Source: Phycisphaerae bacterium (GTDB taxonomy: Bacteria; Planctomycetota; Phycisphaerae; UBA1845). From it: a DNA stretch of 44,807 nucleotides. The stretch lies in NCBI GenBank assembly GCA_029260115.1, contig JAJDDW010000046.1, forward strand, positions 1 through 44,807. The letters are read 5' to 3'. A program made the position numbers and the translations under genes. Shown piece by piece: positions 7,385-15,871 of this stretch; position 1 is the first letter of the stretch, and each line of letters starts with the position of its first letter. The notes under the pieces are model-generated. The model made no database searches. It worked only from the letters and a program-made list of their open reading frames with translations, and was not told the origin of the DNA.

Positions 7385-8728
7385 TCAAAGCGAAGCGGGT
7401 TCGGGTACGTCAATGCAGTCTTTTAATGGACCACGTAGTAGCGTCTGTGAACGATCCGGGCCTACGCCTAAGATCGAAACGGGGGCACCGACGAGCGTTT
7501 CGATGTGTTCGACATAGTCACGCGTGGTCTGCGGCAAGTCTTCGTATCGTCGAACAATGCGTAAATTCTCTTGCCAGCCAGGTCGATATTCGATCACCGG
7601 CTCGCATTGCTCAAGCACTGCGGTGTCGGTGGGCATGGTAGTTAGCGTTTTTCCGTCATGGCGATAAGCAACACATACACCAACTTCGTCGAAGCCGCTG
7701 AGCGTGTCTAGGTGCATGATGGCTATGTCGGTAGCGCCGGTGATCTGACGAGCGTATCGACTGGCCACGGCATCAAACCAACCGCAACGTCTTGGCCTGC
7801 CCGTCGTTGTACCGAATTCGTTGCCCTGTTTGCGGATGCGGTCTCCGATATCATCTTTGAGTTCGGTAACGAATGGGCCTGCCCCGACGCGTGTGGAATA
7901 GGATTTAGTTACGGCGATGTATCGCGTTACGCAGGCTGGAGGAACGCCTGCGCCTGGGCCTATGCCATGCGGACCTGTACTGCTGGAGGTTACGAAGGGG
8001 TATGTGCCGTGGTCAATGTCCAGCAAAATGCCATTGGCCCCTTCAAACAAAATCGCCTGTCCTGCGGCTATGGTTTCGTGGAGAAAGTTTGTTGTGTCGC
8101 AGATGTTAGGCGAAAGTCGTTCTTTTGCGATAAGCACATTGCGGACGATTTTTTCAATGTCTAAACCGCCGTCGTCACCATAGATAGCCATGAGCGCCGC
8201 CGCCCGCTTTTGGGATAAATCACGCACGCGGGCTTCGAGATTTTTGTCATTGAGTAAGTCGATAAATCGGATGGCTGTGGTCCGCCGCATTTTGTCGGCG
8301 TAGCACGGGCCTATGCCTCTTGCGGTGGTGCCAATGCGTGTCGCGCCAGTGGCATTTTGTTCGCTGAGATTATCCTCGGCTTTGTGATAAGGCATCACCA
8401 CGTGAGCGCGTTGGCTGATTTTTAGTTTGGGGGATACATTAATTCCGCGAGCGGCTAGCCCGTCGATTTCTTCGAGTAGCCCGATCGGGTCAACGACGAC
8501 GCCTGGGCCAATGACACCGACTGCGGATTCGTGGAGCACACCGGTGGGTAGGAGGTGGAGCGCGAACTTTTCCTGACCTACGCAAACCGTATGGCCAGCG
8601 TTCGCACCGCCGTTAAACCGAACCACGGCCCGGAATGCGGGGGACAGTAGATCGACAAGCTTACCTTTGCCCTCGTCACCCCATCCCATGCCAAATACGC
8701 ACGTATGTTGAACGGTTTTATTACTCAT
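7385..8728 (-). CDS. purA: Adenylosuccinate synthetase
   Basis: Couples IMP and aspartate using GTP, the first committed step to AMP. The 447 residues show G-M-G-W-G-D-E-G-K-G-K (P-loop-like GTP site), N-G-G-A-N-A-G-H-T, T-T-A-R-G-I-G-P-C-Y, F-E-G-A-N-G-I-L-L-D-I-D-H-G-T-Y-P-F-V-T, and T-G-R-P-R-R-C-G-W-F-D near the end. The length is slightly above the usual 425-430. It is the first gene of a purA-uppS unit and is divergent from glnA. A hairpin followed by T residues lies in its leader about 60 nt before the start. Confidence 0.97.
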   Translation of the reverse strand: MSNKTVQHTCVFGMGWGDEGKGKLVDLLSPAFRAVVRFNGGANAGHTVCVGQEKFALHLLPTGVLHESAVGVIGPGVVVDPIGLLEEIDGLAARGINVSPKLKISQRAHVVMPYHKAEDNLSEQNATGATRIGTTARGIGPCYADKMRRTTAIRFIDLLNDKNLEARVRDLSQKRAAALMAIYGDDGGLDIEKIVRNVLIAKERLSPNICDTTNFLHETIAAGQAILFEGANGILLDIDHGTYPFVTSSSTGPHGIGPGAGVPPACVTRYIAVTKSYSTRVGAGPFVTELKDDIGDRIRKQGNEFGTTTGRPRRCGWFDAVASRYARQITGATDIAIMHLDTLSGFDEVGVCVAYRHDGKTLTTMPTDTAVLEQCEPVIEYRPGWQENLRIVRRYEDLPQTTRDYVEHIETLVGAPVSILGVGPDRSQTLLRGPLKDCIDVPEPASL

Positions 8729-8789
8729 AAACTACCATCAATAATCCACTTAGCACCAAAACGTGGGCCTAGCACCGTCATGCGGGCAT

Positions 8790-8810
8790 AAAAAAAGCCC
8801 CGCCCGGGGA
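8790..8810 (-). terminator. Terminator-like hairpin in the purA leader
   Basis: Read on the minus strand, a G+C stem (CCCCG / CGGGG, 8798-8809) with a very short loop is followed by seven T residues (8790-8796). It lies 61 nt upstream of the purA start. No gene ends here on this strand, so it may be an attenuator or a terminator for a transcript starting further upstream. The tight loop is a weakness. Confidence 0.5.
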
Positions 8811-8961
8811 CTAATAGAAACTACGCACGCCCTTTTTCGTACACTAACGAAGCGATTTTGGGCTGTCAAGCACGTCAGAACATCACTATAGCCTGTGAGT
8901 TGGTTAAATATGATTGTATTTATGCTAAACATTGGCTCAATAGTGTTAAAATTGTTGCTAT

Positions 8962-8981
8962 TATTACTATTTGTAGTAATA
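8962..8981. promoter_or_regulatory. Perfect inverted repeat upstream of glnA, possible operator
   Basis: TATTACTA and TAGTAATA (8 nt arms) flank a 4 nt centre, about 62 bp before the glnA start. The dyad has the size of a helix-turn-helix dimer site. The regulator is unknown, and AT-rich sequence raises the chance of coincidence. Confidence 0.35.
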
Positions 8982-9043
8982 TTTAGTGATTGATGCTATG
9001 GGTGCCTCAATCTATTTGCCATTGAAAGATAGGGAGCCATTTT

Positions 9044-10486
9044 ATGAATTCTACAGCGCTTAGGAACTTTCTAGAAATACCTTACGACCAGCTTGAGGAG
9101 ATGAACCTTGAGGCTAAGCAGCAGCGTATCGACCATGTTGATCCGGAGAAGTTAGCCGAAACGCGACGGAAATACCTGACAGACGAGAAGCGGATCAAGG
9201 CTGTCACGGTGTGCTTTACCGATCTTGAAGGTCGGTTTCAGATGTTGGACTATGACAAAAAATTCTTACTTAAAAATGCAGACAATTTGACGTTTGATGG
9301 GTCATCTATCCGTGGTTTTTCGGAAATTGGCGAGTCTGATTTGAAGCTGACCATCGACTGGCCTGCGTTCTATTGGCTGCCGGCGGATGTTTTTGGGCCG
9401 GGGAAAGTCATTGTATTTGGGGAAGCTCATGGCCAAGATGGTTCGCTCTATGAAGCAGACTTCCGATCCAGGCTCCGCACGCATGTCGAGCACATGTATC
9501 TCAATGATGGCGTGGTGATGCACGCGGCTACTGAAGTTGAGGGGCTTCTTTTTGAAGGCGTGGATGCGGAGCGAAAGTACCACGAAGCTGGGGCATTTTC
9601 ATTTATGTCTACTGGCGGATATTACCATTCTCTACCGCAAGACCCGTTACGAAAATTTATCGATCAGGCTGCAGAGGTGCAGCGAGCCTTGGGATTTTCG
9701 AATGAGAAAGATCACCCGGAGGTCGCACCATCGCAATTCGAACTTAATTATGGATTTACAGATGCGGTGATCGCTGCTGACCAGATACAGCTTTATAAGC
9801 TGACGTGTCGACAGATTGCGCGAACCATGGGGTTGACGGCCTCATTCTTACCTAAGCCGGTGGCCGGGGTGAATGGCAACGGGATGCACTGCAACATCTC
9901 TATGAGCAAAGGCAATAAAAATCTATTTTTTGACGCTGATGGGAAAGACCGGCTTTCTGAGTTGGCGTTGGGATTTGTGGATCGAATTCTGAATAGCGCA
10001 TCTGACATATGTCTGACACTAAATTCGAGCGTTAATGCCTACCGCCGCTTGGATCCAAATTTTGAAGCGCCCAATCAGATCAAGGCGTCTGCGACCAACC
10101 GTGCGTCGATGATCCGCATACCCTTGGCCAATGAACGGTCGGCGAGAATTGAGTTTCGTTCGGTTGCGCCGGACGCGAATCCTTACTTGGTGTTGTACAC
10201 CTTACTGCGCACGGGCATGGAAGGGCCTGTGGCGGATTCGGCTGAAACTGACAGCAAGCGGTCGCGGACGCGTTTCTTGCCGGACAACATTTATGACGCC
10301 ATCCGTATCGCGAAGGCCAGCCGATTTCTCACGGATATATTGGGGGAATGCAGCCAAAGTAAGTATATTGAACTCAAGCAAATGCAAGCTGATCGTTGCC
10401 CCAAAGCGCTTGGTACGCGGGTCAAACGAGAGGAAATCATGTTCCATCACGAAGTAACCAACCAGCTGTTGTGGAGTCAATTTTAA
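9044..10486 (+). CDS. glnA: Type I glutamine synthetase
   Basis: Forms glutamine from glutamate, ammonia and ATP. The 480 residues include the N-terminal beta-grasp part with F-D-G-S-S-I-R-G-F, then the catalytic domain: T-E-V-E-G-L-L-F-E-G (metal Glu), P-S-Q-F-E-L-N-Y, V-N-G-N-G-M-H-C-N-I-S-M, N-S-S-V-N-A-Y-R-R-L, A-T-N-R-A-S-M-I-R-I-P and R-I-E-F-R-S-V-A-P-D-A-N-P-Y. GGGAG precedes the ATG by about 8 nt. The C-terminal D-N-I-Y-D-A-I segment differs from the enterobacterial N-L-Y-D-L-P adenylylation loop, so control by adenylylation is uncertain. It stands alone with its own terminator. Confidence 0.96.
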   Translation: MNSTALRNFLEIPYDQLEEMNLEAKQQRIDHVDPEKLAETRRKYLTDEKRIKAVTVCFTDLEGRFQMLDYDKKFLLKNADNLTFDGSSIRGFSEIGESDLKLTIDWPAFYWLPADVFGPGKVIVFGEAHGQDGSLYEADFRSRLRTHVEHMYLNDGVVMHAATEVEGLLFEGVDAERKYHEAGAFSFMSTGGYYHSLPQDPLRKFIDQAAEVQRALGFSNEKDHPEVAPSQFELNYGFTDAVIAADQIQLYKLTCRQIARTMGLTASFLPKPVAGVNGNGMHCNISMSKGNKNLFFDADGKDRLSELALGFVDRILNSASDICLTLNSSVNAYRRLDPNFEAPNQIKASATNRASMIRIPLANERSARIEFRSVAPDANPYLVLYTLLRTGMEGPVADSAETDSKRSRTRFLPDNIYDAIRIAKASRFLTDILGECSQSKYIELKQMQADRCPKALGTRVKREEIMFHHEVTNQLLWSQF

Positions 10487-10666
10487 GGGATTGAGTTGTC
10501 AGCAGGCTTGCGACGTGCGGCGCTGAGTGTGTACTCGCAGGGCTAACGCTATATTCGCCTTCTAAATGTTTTCAAGAATGTCTCTGGGATGGGACGATAG
10601 CGATGGTGGCGGCGCTATCAAGTAGTCCCCCCAGCTACGGCGCCGTTTACGACTGGGAAAGAAGAG

Positions 10667-10696
10667 GCCCTCGGTCAGCAATGATCGAGGGCTTTT
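10667..10696 (+). terminator. Rho-independent terminator downstream of glnA
   Basis: GCCCTCG and CGAGGGC (7 bp stem) around a 12 nt loop, followed by TTTT. It lies 180 bp past the glnA stop and is the first strong hairpin on this strand. Confidence 0.75.
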
Positions 10697-10777
10697 ACAT
10701 TAGCATGATGAGGCATGACACGCATAGGACGGACGGCGTTGGCCATTCGAATGGATATACCAATGACAGGTGGAAGA

Positions 10778-10803
10778 CATGGGTAAGCTGCTACTCACCC
10801 ATG
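10778..10803 (-). terminator. Possible hairpin terminator for the MmgE/PrpD gene
   Basis: CATGGGT and ACCCATG form a 7 bp stem with a 12 nt loop, 34 bp past the MmgE/PrpD stop on the minus strand. The following bases are only moderately T-rich (TCTTCC), so termination is uncertain. Confidence 0.35.
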
Positions 10804-10836
10804 CCACCCAGCCAGCTGTCGTTCGGCATCAACGCA

Positions 10837-12195
10837 TTAGTCTAGTACATCGAAAGAAAAAAGTGGCGTTAGATCGTCCAGCGTATCTAGCGACCAAGCC
10901 TGCTTGAGAATCTTCTCGGCGGTTGCGTCTGAAATTACACCGTTGGCCATCCGCTTAAACTTGGCGATAACTTCCTCGTCAGTCATGGGATTTTCCGCAT
11001 GGCCTCGTGGGAAATCGACGCGTTTGTTGGCTTTGGTTCCATCGGTACAGGTGATGGTGACGTCGTTGGGGATGCCCTTGGGATATCCCTTGTTAAGCTC
11101 GGCATTTTCTACGATTTTCGTTTTATCAATCAAATCTAGAAGAACCGGATCGGTGAGTCTTTCCTGTTTGAACGTATCAAGCGTTACATCGCCATCGACC
11201 AAAGCAGCTGCACAACAGTAGAACATGGAATGGTCGGCTGTTTCACGCGAAGTTGGACGAAGTTTTTCTGGCTCACTGCCAATAATACTGACGGCTGCCT
11301 CGAAGCTGCCGATGTGGATGTTATCGATTTCCTTACCCACGACCTGAGGCCGCAATTGTAACACGGCATCGATCGCAGACTGCGAGTGATATTCCGCTGG
11401 CCAGAATTTAATATAAGTTTTATCGATCATAAAGTCGCCTTCAGCGCCTAGCACGACATTCTTAACCCCGTGGATATTGAGCTGATTCATCAGCCCTTTT
11501 GGTCCTTCGAAAATTTCGTTTGGACCAGTCATCCCTCGACGGGCAAGGTCTGCGGCGAAGATGCCGTTTCGGCCTGCGTTGGAAAAAGCGCAGGCTTTCC
11601 AATCGGAAATCTGTCCGGTGCGGGTTTGCCGTGTGGTGATATTACAGACGCCGGCTAAGCCTAGCGCGTGTTCCATTTGATCTTCAGAAAGCCCCCACAA
11701 CTTAGCCGCTAACAGCGCGGTGGACAGCGCACCATACGTGACATGATCCCATCCGCCTGCGCGAAGGCTAGCTGCGTCACATAGGCGACACTGAATTTCG
11801 TAGCCTATGACCGTAGCGAGGATCATATCCTTACCAGATTTTCGTGCATTTTGCGTGACGGCGACGGCTGCGGGTATGTTGTCTGAAGGGTGGGCTGGTT
11901 CCAAGCTAAGGTAGGTGTCGTTGTAATCGAGATAGCGAACCATCGCACCATTGGAGAACGCGGCCAATTCGGTGGACGTATTATGATTGGTTCCCCAAAC
12001 CGTAGCAGCGGGGGGTGGGTCGTTGATAGCCATCGCCTTCGCGCGACCGATCTTAGCCGGTTGAGAATGATAGGCACCCAGGCATGTTGCGATCGAATCG
12101 ATCACCCGCCGTTTCACTTCATGAACGGTTTTTTCCGGTAAATCTTCAAACTTCAAATTCGTGGCCCAGTTGGCCATCTTTCGTGCGATTGTCAT
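10837..12195 (-). CDS. MmgE/PrpD family protein
   Basis: ATG 12195 is preferred because AAGGAG lies just 4 nt upstream; the longer GTG start at 12213 would place that site inside the gene. The 452 residues match MmgE/PrpD (2-methylcitrate dehydratase-like) from end to end: V-I-D-S-I-A-T-C-L-G-A-Y near residue 33, N-G-A-M-V-R-Y-L-D-Y-N-D, H-P-S-D-N-I-P-A-A-V-A, I-Q-C-R-L, and A-E-Y-H-S-Q-S-A-I-D-A. Characterised members dehydrate 2-methylcitrate, decarboxylate cis-aconitate or epimerise iminodisuccinate, so the substrate cannot be assigned. It lies downstream of the EMO gene on the same strand; no other methylcitrate genes are present. Confidence 0.88.
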   Translation of the reverse strand: MTIARKMANWATNLKFEDLPEKTVHEVKRRVIDSIATCLGAYHSQPAKIGRAKAMAINDPPPAATVWGTNHNTSTELAAFSNGAMVRYLDYNDTYLSLEPAHPSDNIPAAVAVTQNARKSGKDMILATVIGYEIQCRLCDAASLRAGGWDHVTYGALSTALLAAKLWGLSEDQMEHALGLAGVCNITTRQTRTGQISDWKACAFSNAGRNGIFAADLARRGMTGPNEIFEGPKGLMNQLNIHGVKNVVLGAEGDFMIDKTYIKFWPAEYHSQSAIDAVLQLRPQVVGKEIDNIHIGSFEAAVSIIGSEPEKLRPTSRETADHSMFYCCAAALVDGDVTLDTFKQERLTDPVLLDLIDKTKIVENAELNKGYPKGIPNDVTITCTDGTKANKRVDFPRGHAENPMTDEEVIAKFKRMANGVISDATAEKILKQAWSLDTLDDLTPLFSFDVLD

Positions 12196-12278
12196 GTTGC
12201 TCCTTGCTTTCACTTAGTTGTTGTAATGCAAACTTATCATATACCCCATTAGTTTGTACATTTGCCGGGTATGCGAAA

Positions 12279-12305
12279 CTCCGCGCAGGCTAAAACCTGC
12301 GGCTC
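12279..12305. repeat. Single copy of the dispersed palindromic repeat
   Basis: 27 nt with core GCAGGCTAAAACCTGC, between the start of the MmgE/PrpD gene and the end of the EMO gene, which lie in tandem on the minus strand. Confidence 0.75.
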
Positions 12306-12318
12306 GATGAAAAAACTG

Positions 12319-14670
12319 TTATGACGGCGATGCTTCCTCCCCAACCGACTCAAGCAGCATTTCTGCTATGTCCAGTTGCTCTACGTCTTCGCGGTCTTTC
12401 GTGGCTAATCCGTCAGTTAGCATACGCATGCAGAACGGGCAGGCGCTGCTTACGCAATCTGGCTTAGTATCTAGCATTTGCTGCGTTCTTACTTCGTTGA
12501 TGCGCTCGTCGCCGGATTCTTCTTCCTTAAACATCTGCGCCCCACCTGCCCCACAGCACATGCCTCGGTCGCGTGTCTCTTTTGGCTCTAGCACCGTCAG
12601 GCCCGGTATACTGCTAAGCACCTCGCGCGGCGGGTCGTACACTTCGTTGTGACGGCCTAGATAGCATGAATCGTGATAAGCGACTTTCTTTTCGATCCGT
12701 TTCGTTGGCTTGAGCTTGCCCTCTTTGACCAACTCAGCCAGGAAGGTCGTGTGGTGAACCACGTCAAATTTCCCACCAAAATCGGGATATTCGTTAAGCA
12801 GCGTGTTGAAGCAGTGTGGGCAGGAGGTGATGATTTTTTTCTTACCGGCTTCATAGCCATTGAGCACTTCGACATTGGCTGTGGCAAACATTTGGAAGAG
12901 ATATTCGTTGCCCGCGCGCCTCGCAGGGTCGCCGGTGCATTGTTCTTCGTTGCCGAGAATGGCAAAGTCAACGCCGGCTTGTTTCATGAGTTTAGCCGTG
13001 GCGCGTGTCACTTTCTTGGCACGCTCGTCGAACGCTGGTGCGCAACCTACCCAAAATAAGACGGGCACTTCTGGATGCTCAGCAAGTCTTTTTATGTTTA
13101 AGTCACTCGCCCAGTTTTCACGCTCCTCAGCTGGGAAGCCCCAGGGGTTCGCGCTGGATTCCAAACCTCTAAAAGCTGTTTGCAATTCGTTGGGGAATTC
13201 GCCGCGTTCTTGTACGAGATATCGCCGCATGTCCACGATTTTGTCTACATATGTGATGAAAACAGGGCACTCCGTTTCGCAGGCACGGCAGGACGTACAG
13301 GCCCAAAGCACTTCGGGGTCAATCACGCCGTCGATCAAATCCTTATCATATTCCGGCGTATCGCCTTCTTCGGCTGGCGCACCATTCCCGTTGGCCTTGG
13401 CGGCGACAAGCGCATCGTCGTGTTTATAGAGGAAATTTCGCAGGTCCAACGTGAAGTGTTTGGGCGATAGTTTTTTTCCAGTCTTAGTCGCTGGGCATTG
13501 GTCGGAGCATCGGCCACATTCCGTGCAAGTGTAGAAATCCATGATGGACTTCCAACTGAATTGGTTAATTTTCTTAATGCCCAGTGTTTCTTCGCGCTCA
13601 AGCTTGCCGTCAATGTCTAGGATGGGGGGCAGTCGGCCTGGCGAATGTAAGTCCTGAACGAATATGTTTGGAATCGCAGTGATCACGTGAAAGTGCTTAG
13701 AGTGGGGGAGTAGGTTTAAAAAGACTAGGACCAGCATCGAATGAATCCAGAAACCCGCGTGTTTGATGAAAATCAAGGTGTCGTCAGATAATCCTTGGAT
13801 GGTCATAGCCGCTAAGGTTCCGGCTGGCTCCCAGATTAGAAATTCAACTGGTTTAATGATTACCTGTTCGTAGTCGCCGAGTGATACTTCTTTGCCTTCT
13901 GTATAGTTCCATCCTGAAGCTTTAAGATCGAGTTCTATCTTTTCGTCCTCGGATCCCAAAACCGGCGGGGTCGATATTTCCATAGCCGCAAGAGGTGTTC
14001 CCAGGCCTTGCTTAACACCTTTAATGGGTGAATCTGGTTCGGGAGCATATCCCGTTTTTTTCGTTTCGAATTGACCTAGGGAGCCGTATGACTTTTTTTG
14101 TTTTACTGGTACAGGCGTACCTGCCGTACTATATCCCTGCTCGACTACCTCTGTGGTTCTTGCATCAAGCGCTACAAGTGCTCCATCATAAAAAACATCG
14201 CCAACCATCATTACAAAAATAATGCCGAGAATAACAAGGCCTTCGGTGCCGAGCGTCATGCGGCTAAGGCGTTTCACGACTCGAAGATAGGCGAAGACCA
14301 TCGTGCCGATGAGGACTAATACGACGAAGATATCCTTCTGGATGGAGTACATCTTACCCATCGTGGTTTCAGGGCCAAGAATCCAGAGATTAAACGATTC
14401 GTCGAACCCGCGACCCCATAAAATGAGCGTGCGCTGTAGCAAGATAGCAAAACCAGCAAAAATCATGATATGGGCGGTGCCAGCGAGGGGATATCGCTTC
14501 ATGCGCCATTGGCCAAATCCGTAGAACAGGGTGCGCCAGAGGCGTTGACCAATATTGTCGCTACGCTTTTCAGCCGTGCCGACCATCATCAGATTCCATC
14601 GTCGTCGCGCGGAATAGGCAAAGACACCCCACCCGACGAGCAGAAGTATGGTCATGAAAAGCGGACTCAT
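12319..14670 (-). CDS. Membrane iron-sulfur oxidoreductase, EMO type (ETF:quinone oxidoreductase-like, CCG domains)
   Basis: Start set at ATG 14670, with AAAGG 7 nt upstream and a membrane helix directly following. The 783-residue protein has a NarI-like membrane part in the first 160 residues and again near 275-340, split by a hydrophilic loop of about 110 residues. Two 4Fe-4S motifs follow: C-T-E-C-G-R-C-S-D-Q-C-P near 382 and C-T-S-C-R-A-C-E-T-E-C-P near 458. The end carries two CCG-type domains (S-C-P-H-C-F-N, then M-C-C-G-A-G-G and S-A-C-P-F-C). This is the architecture of EMO/FadF-like proteins, which pass electrons from ETF to menaquinone. Lying after etfB and etfA fits that role. Confidence 0.87.
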   Translation of the reverse strand: MSPLFMTILLLVGWGVFAYSARRRWNLMMVGTAEKRSDNIGQRLWRTLFYGFGQWRMKRYPLAGTAHIMIFAGFAILLQRTLILWGRGFDESFNLWILGPETTMGKMYSIQKDIFVVLVLIGTMVFAYLRVVKRLSRMTLGTEGLVILGIIFVMMVGDVFYDGALVALDARTTEVVEQGYSTAGTPVPVKQKKSYGSLGQFETKKTGYAPEPDSPIKGVKQGLGTPLAAMEISTPPVLGSEDEKIELDLKASGWNYTEGKEVSLGDYEQVIIKPVEFLIWEPAGTLAAMTIQGLSDDTLIFIKHAGFWIHSMLVLVFLNLLPHSKHFHVITAIPNIFVQDLHSPGRLPPILDIDGKLEREETLGIKKINQFSWKSIMDFYTCTECGRCSDQCPATKTGKKLSPKHFTLDLRNFLYKHDDALVAAKANGNGAPAEEGDTPEYDKDLIDGVIDPEVLWACTSCRACETECPVFITYVDKIVDMRRYLVQERGEFPNELQTAFRGLESSANPWGFPAEERENWASDLNIKRLAEHPEVPVLFWVGCAPAFDERAKKVTRATAKLMKQAGVDFAILGNEEQCTGDPARRAGNEYLFQMFATANVEVLNGYEAGKKKIITSCPHCFNTLLNEYPDFGGKFDVVHHTTFLAELVKEGKLKPTKRIEKKVAYHDSCYLGRHNEVYDPPREVLSSIPGLTVLEPKETRDRGMCCGAGGAQMFKEEESGDERINEVRTQQMLDTKPDCVSSACPFCMRMLTDGLATKDREDVEQLDIAEMLLESVGEEASPS

Positions 14671-14725
14671 GCATGGACCTTTCGTATGGGCCGTGCCGCG
14701 CAAGCGGTCGCCGACTTTTCAAAAT

Positions 14726-14877
14726 GAGCTGCGGGCTTCAGCCCGCGCGGACTTTCGACAGCACATGCGTGCCCAACATTTTTTAACCCATTAACCACTG
14801 AATGAAACCTGTGAAGCATTTATGCGCTTCGGATGTCTAAGGGAACCGACCTCCGCGCGGGCTAAAGCCTGCGGCTC
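14726..14877. repeat. REPIN-like inverted pair of the dispersed palindromic repeat
   Basis: Copies 14726-14752 and 14851-14877 face each other around 98 bp. The left has core GCGGGCTTCAGCCCGC, the right GCGGGCTAAAGCCTGC. The 152 bp total nearly equals the 158 bp of the pair at 3708-3865, though the spacers do not look alike. It lies inside the presumed etfB-etfA-EMO unit, ending 7 bp from the etfA stop. Confidence 0.82.
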
Positions 14878-14884
14878 CTTAGAA

Positions 14885-15868
14885 TTATCCTTTTAGTCTT
14901 TCGAATTCTGCGGTTAGCAGCGGTACGAGCGTAAACAAATCGATCACGCAGCCATACGTAGCTACTTTGTAAATCGGGGCATCAGCTTTCGTGTTGATAC
15001 CAACGATTACTTTACTGCCGCGCATACCCGCGAGGTGTTGTATCGCACCGTCAATACCACAGGCGATGTACAACTTCGGCGTCACGACCTTGCCGGTCAA
15101 GCCAACTTGTCGAGAGTGAGGCTGATAACCTGCGTCGCAGGCCGCGCGAGATGCGCCAACCGCGCCGTCGAGCATTTCTGCAAGATCGAAAATGATTTTG
15201 AAGTTTTCTTCAGATTTCAACGCTCGCCCGCCAGCTACCACGATGTCGCCTTCTGTCACGTCTTTGACACCAGAACTTGTAGACACGACTTCCTTGCAGG
15301 TGAGTCGTTTGTCGTTGTCAGTTAAGCTGACCGCAACAGCTTGTACTTCTGCCGCTGCGCCGGCCTGTGGTTCTGACGCTGCGTAGACATTAGATCGAAC
15401 CGTGGCTATTTGAAGCCCGGCGCTGGACAGTTTGAATTTCGCGGATAGCTTACCGGCGTATGTAGATTTTTCGGCTATCAGGTCAGCCCCTTCGATGCTA
15501 ATATCGGTGCAGTCGATGGCTAAGGCTGCGTGTTTGCGGGCGGCGGTTCGTGAGGCGAGGTCGCGGCCCATAAACGTCGTAGGAATTAGCACAATCTTAG
15601 GCGACGCGGCATCAATCACGGCAGACAAGGCCGTGGTGTATTGGCTGGCTACATAACGAGCAAGTGATGCGTCCTCGACGGTATAAATTTTCTTAGCGCC
15701 GTAAGATGCGATGGTATCGGTCAAGCCGGATACACTGTCGCCGACCACGCACGCCTCGGCTTGCCCACCTGTTGATGAGGCTAGTTTGCCAGCTAGTGCT
15801 AGCAGTTGGAAAGAAGCAGGAAGAATTTTCCCGTCACGTTGTTCGATAAAGGCAAGTATATTACTCAT
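14885..15868 (-). CDS. etfA: Electron transfer flavoprotein, alpha subunit
   Basis: The 327 residues give an N-terminal ETF domain and the C-terminal FAD domain: V-V-A-G-G-R-A-L-K near residue 210, D-A-G-Y-x-P-H-S-R-Q-V-G-L-T-G-K-V-V, P-K-L-Y-I-A-C-G-I-D-G-A-I-Q-H-L-A-G-M and I-V-G-I-N-T-K-A-D-A-P-I. It accepts electrons from acyl-CoA and related dehydrogenases together with EtfB. The usual S-G-A-I-Q-H reads D-G-A-I-Q-H. ATG 15868 lies 3 nt after the etfB stop, with a purine-rich GAGGAGG inside the end of etfB. Confidence 0.95.
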   Translation of the reverse strand: MSNILAFIEQRDGKILPASFQLLALAGKLASSTGGQAEACVVGDSVSGLTDTIASYGAKKIYTVEDASLARYVASQYTTALSAVIDAASPKIVLIPTTFMGRDLASRTAARKHAALAIDCTDISIEGADLIAEKSTYAGKLSAKFKLSSAGLQIATVRSNVYAASEPQAGAAAEVQAVAVSLTDNDKRLTCKEVVSTSSGVKDVTEGDIVVAGGRALKSEENFKIIFDLAEMLDGAVGASRAACDAGYQPHSRQVGLTGKVVTPKLYIACGIDGAIQHLAGMRGSKVIVGINTKADAPIYKVATYGCVIDLFTLVPLLTAEFERLKG

Positions 15869-15871
15869 AAT

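Larger units (their letters stand above)
8729..9043. other. Divergent purA / glnA intergenic region
   Basis: 315 bp, AT-rich in the half nearer glnA. Contents seen are the terminator-like hairpin at 8790-8810 and the inverted repeat at 8962-8981. A 60-codon minus-strand frame at 8750-8932 has no support. No sigma-54 GG-N10-GC promoter was found upstream of glnA. Confidence 0.6.
10487..10836. other. Intergenic region between glnA and the MmgE/PrpD gene
   Basis: 350 bp between convergent genes. It holds a plus-strand terminator at 10667-10696 and a second hairpin at 10778-10803. An 80-codon frame crosses both and shows no coding features. Confidence 0.6.

Noticed and set aside
8750-8932. 60-codon frame as a purA leader peptide
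   Set aside because: It runs through the hairpin, has no purine-related codon run and no ribosome site.
8933-9043. Sigma-54 promoter for glnA
   Set aside because: No GG-N10-GC element with surrounding consensus was found.
10603-10845. 80-codon frame between glnA and MmgE/PrpD
   Set aside because: It reads across the glnA terminator and a second hairpin; composition is not protein-like.
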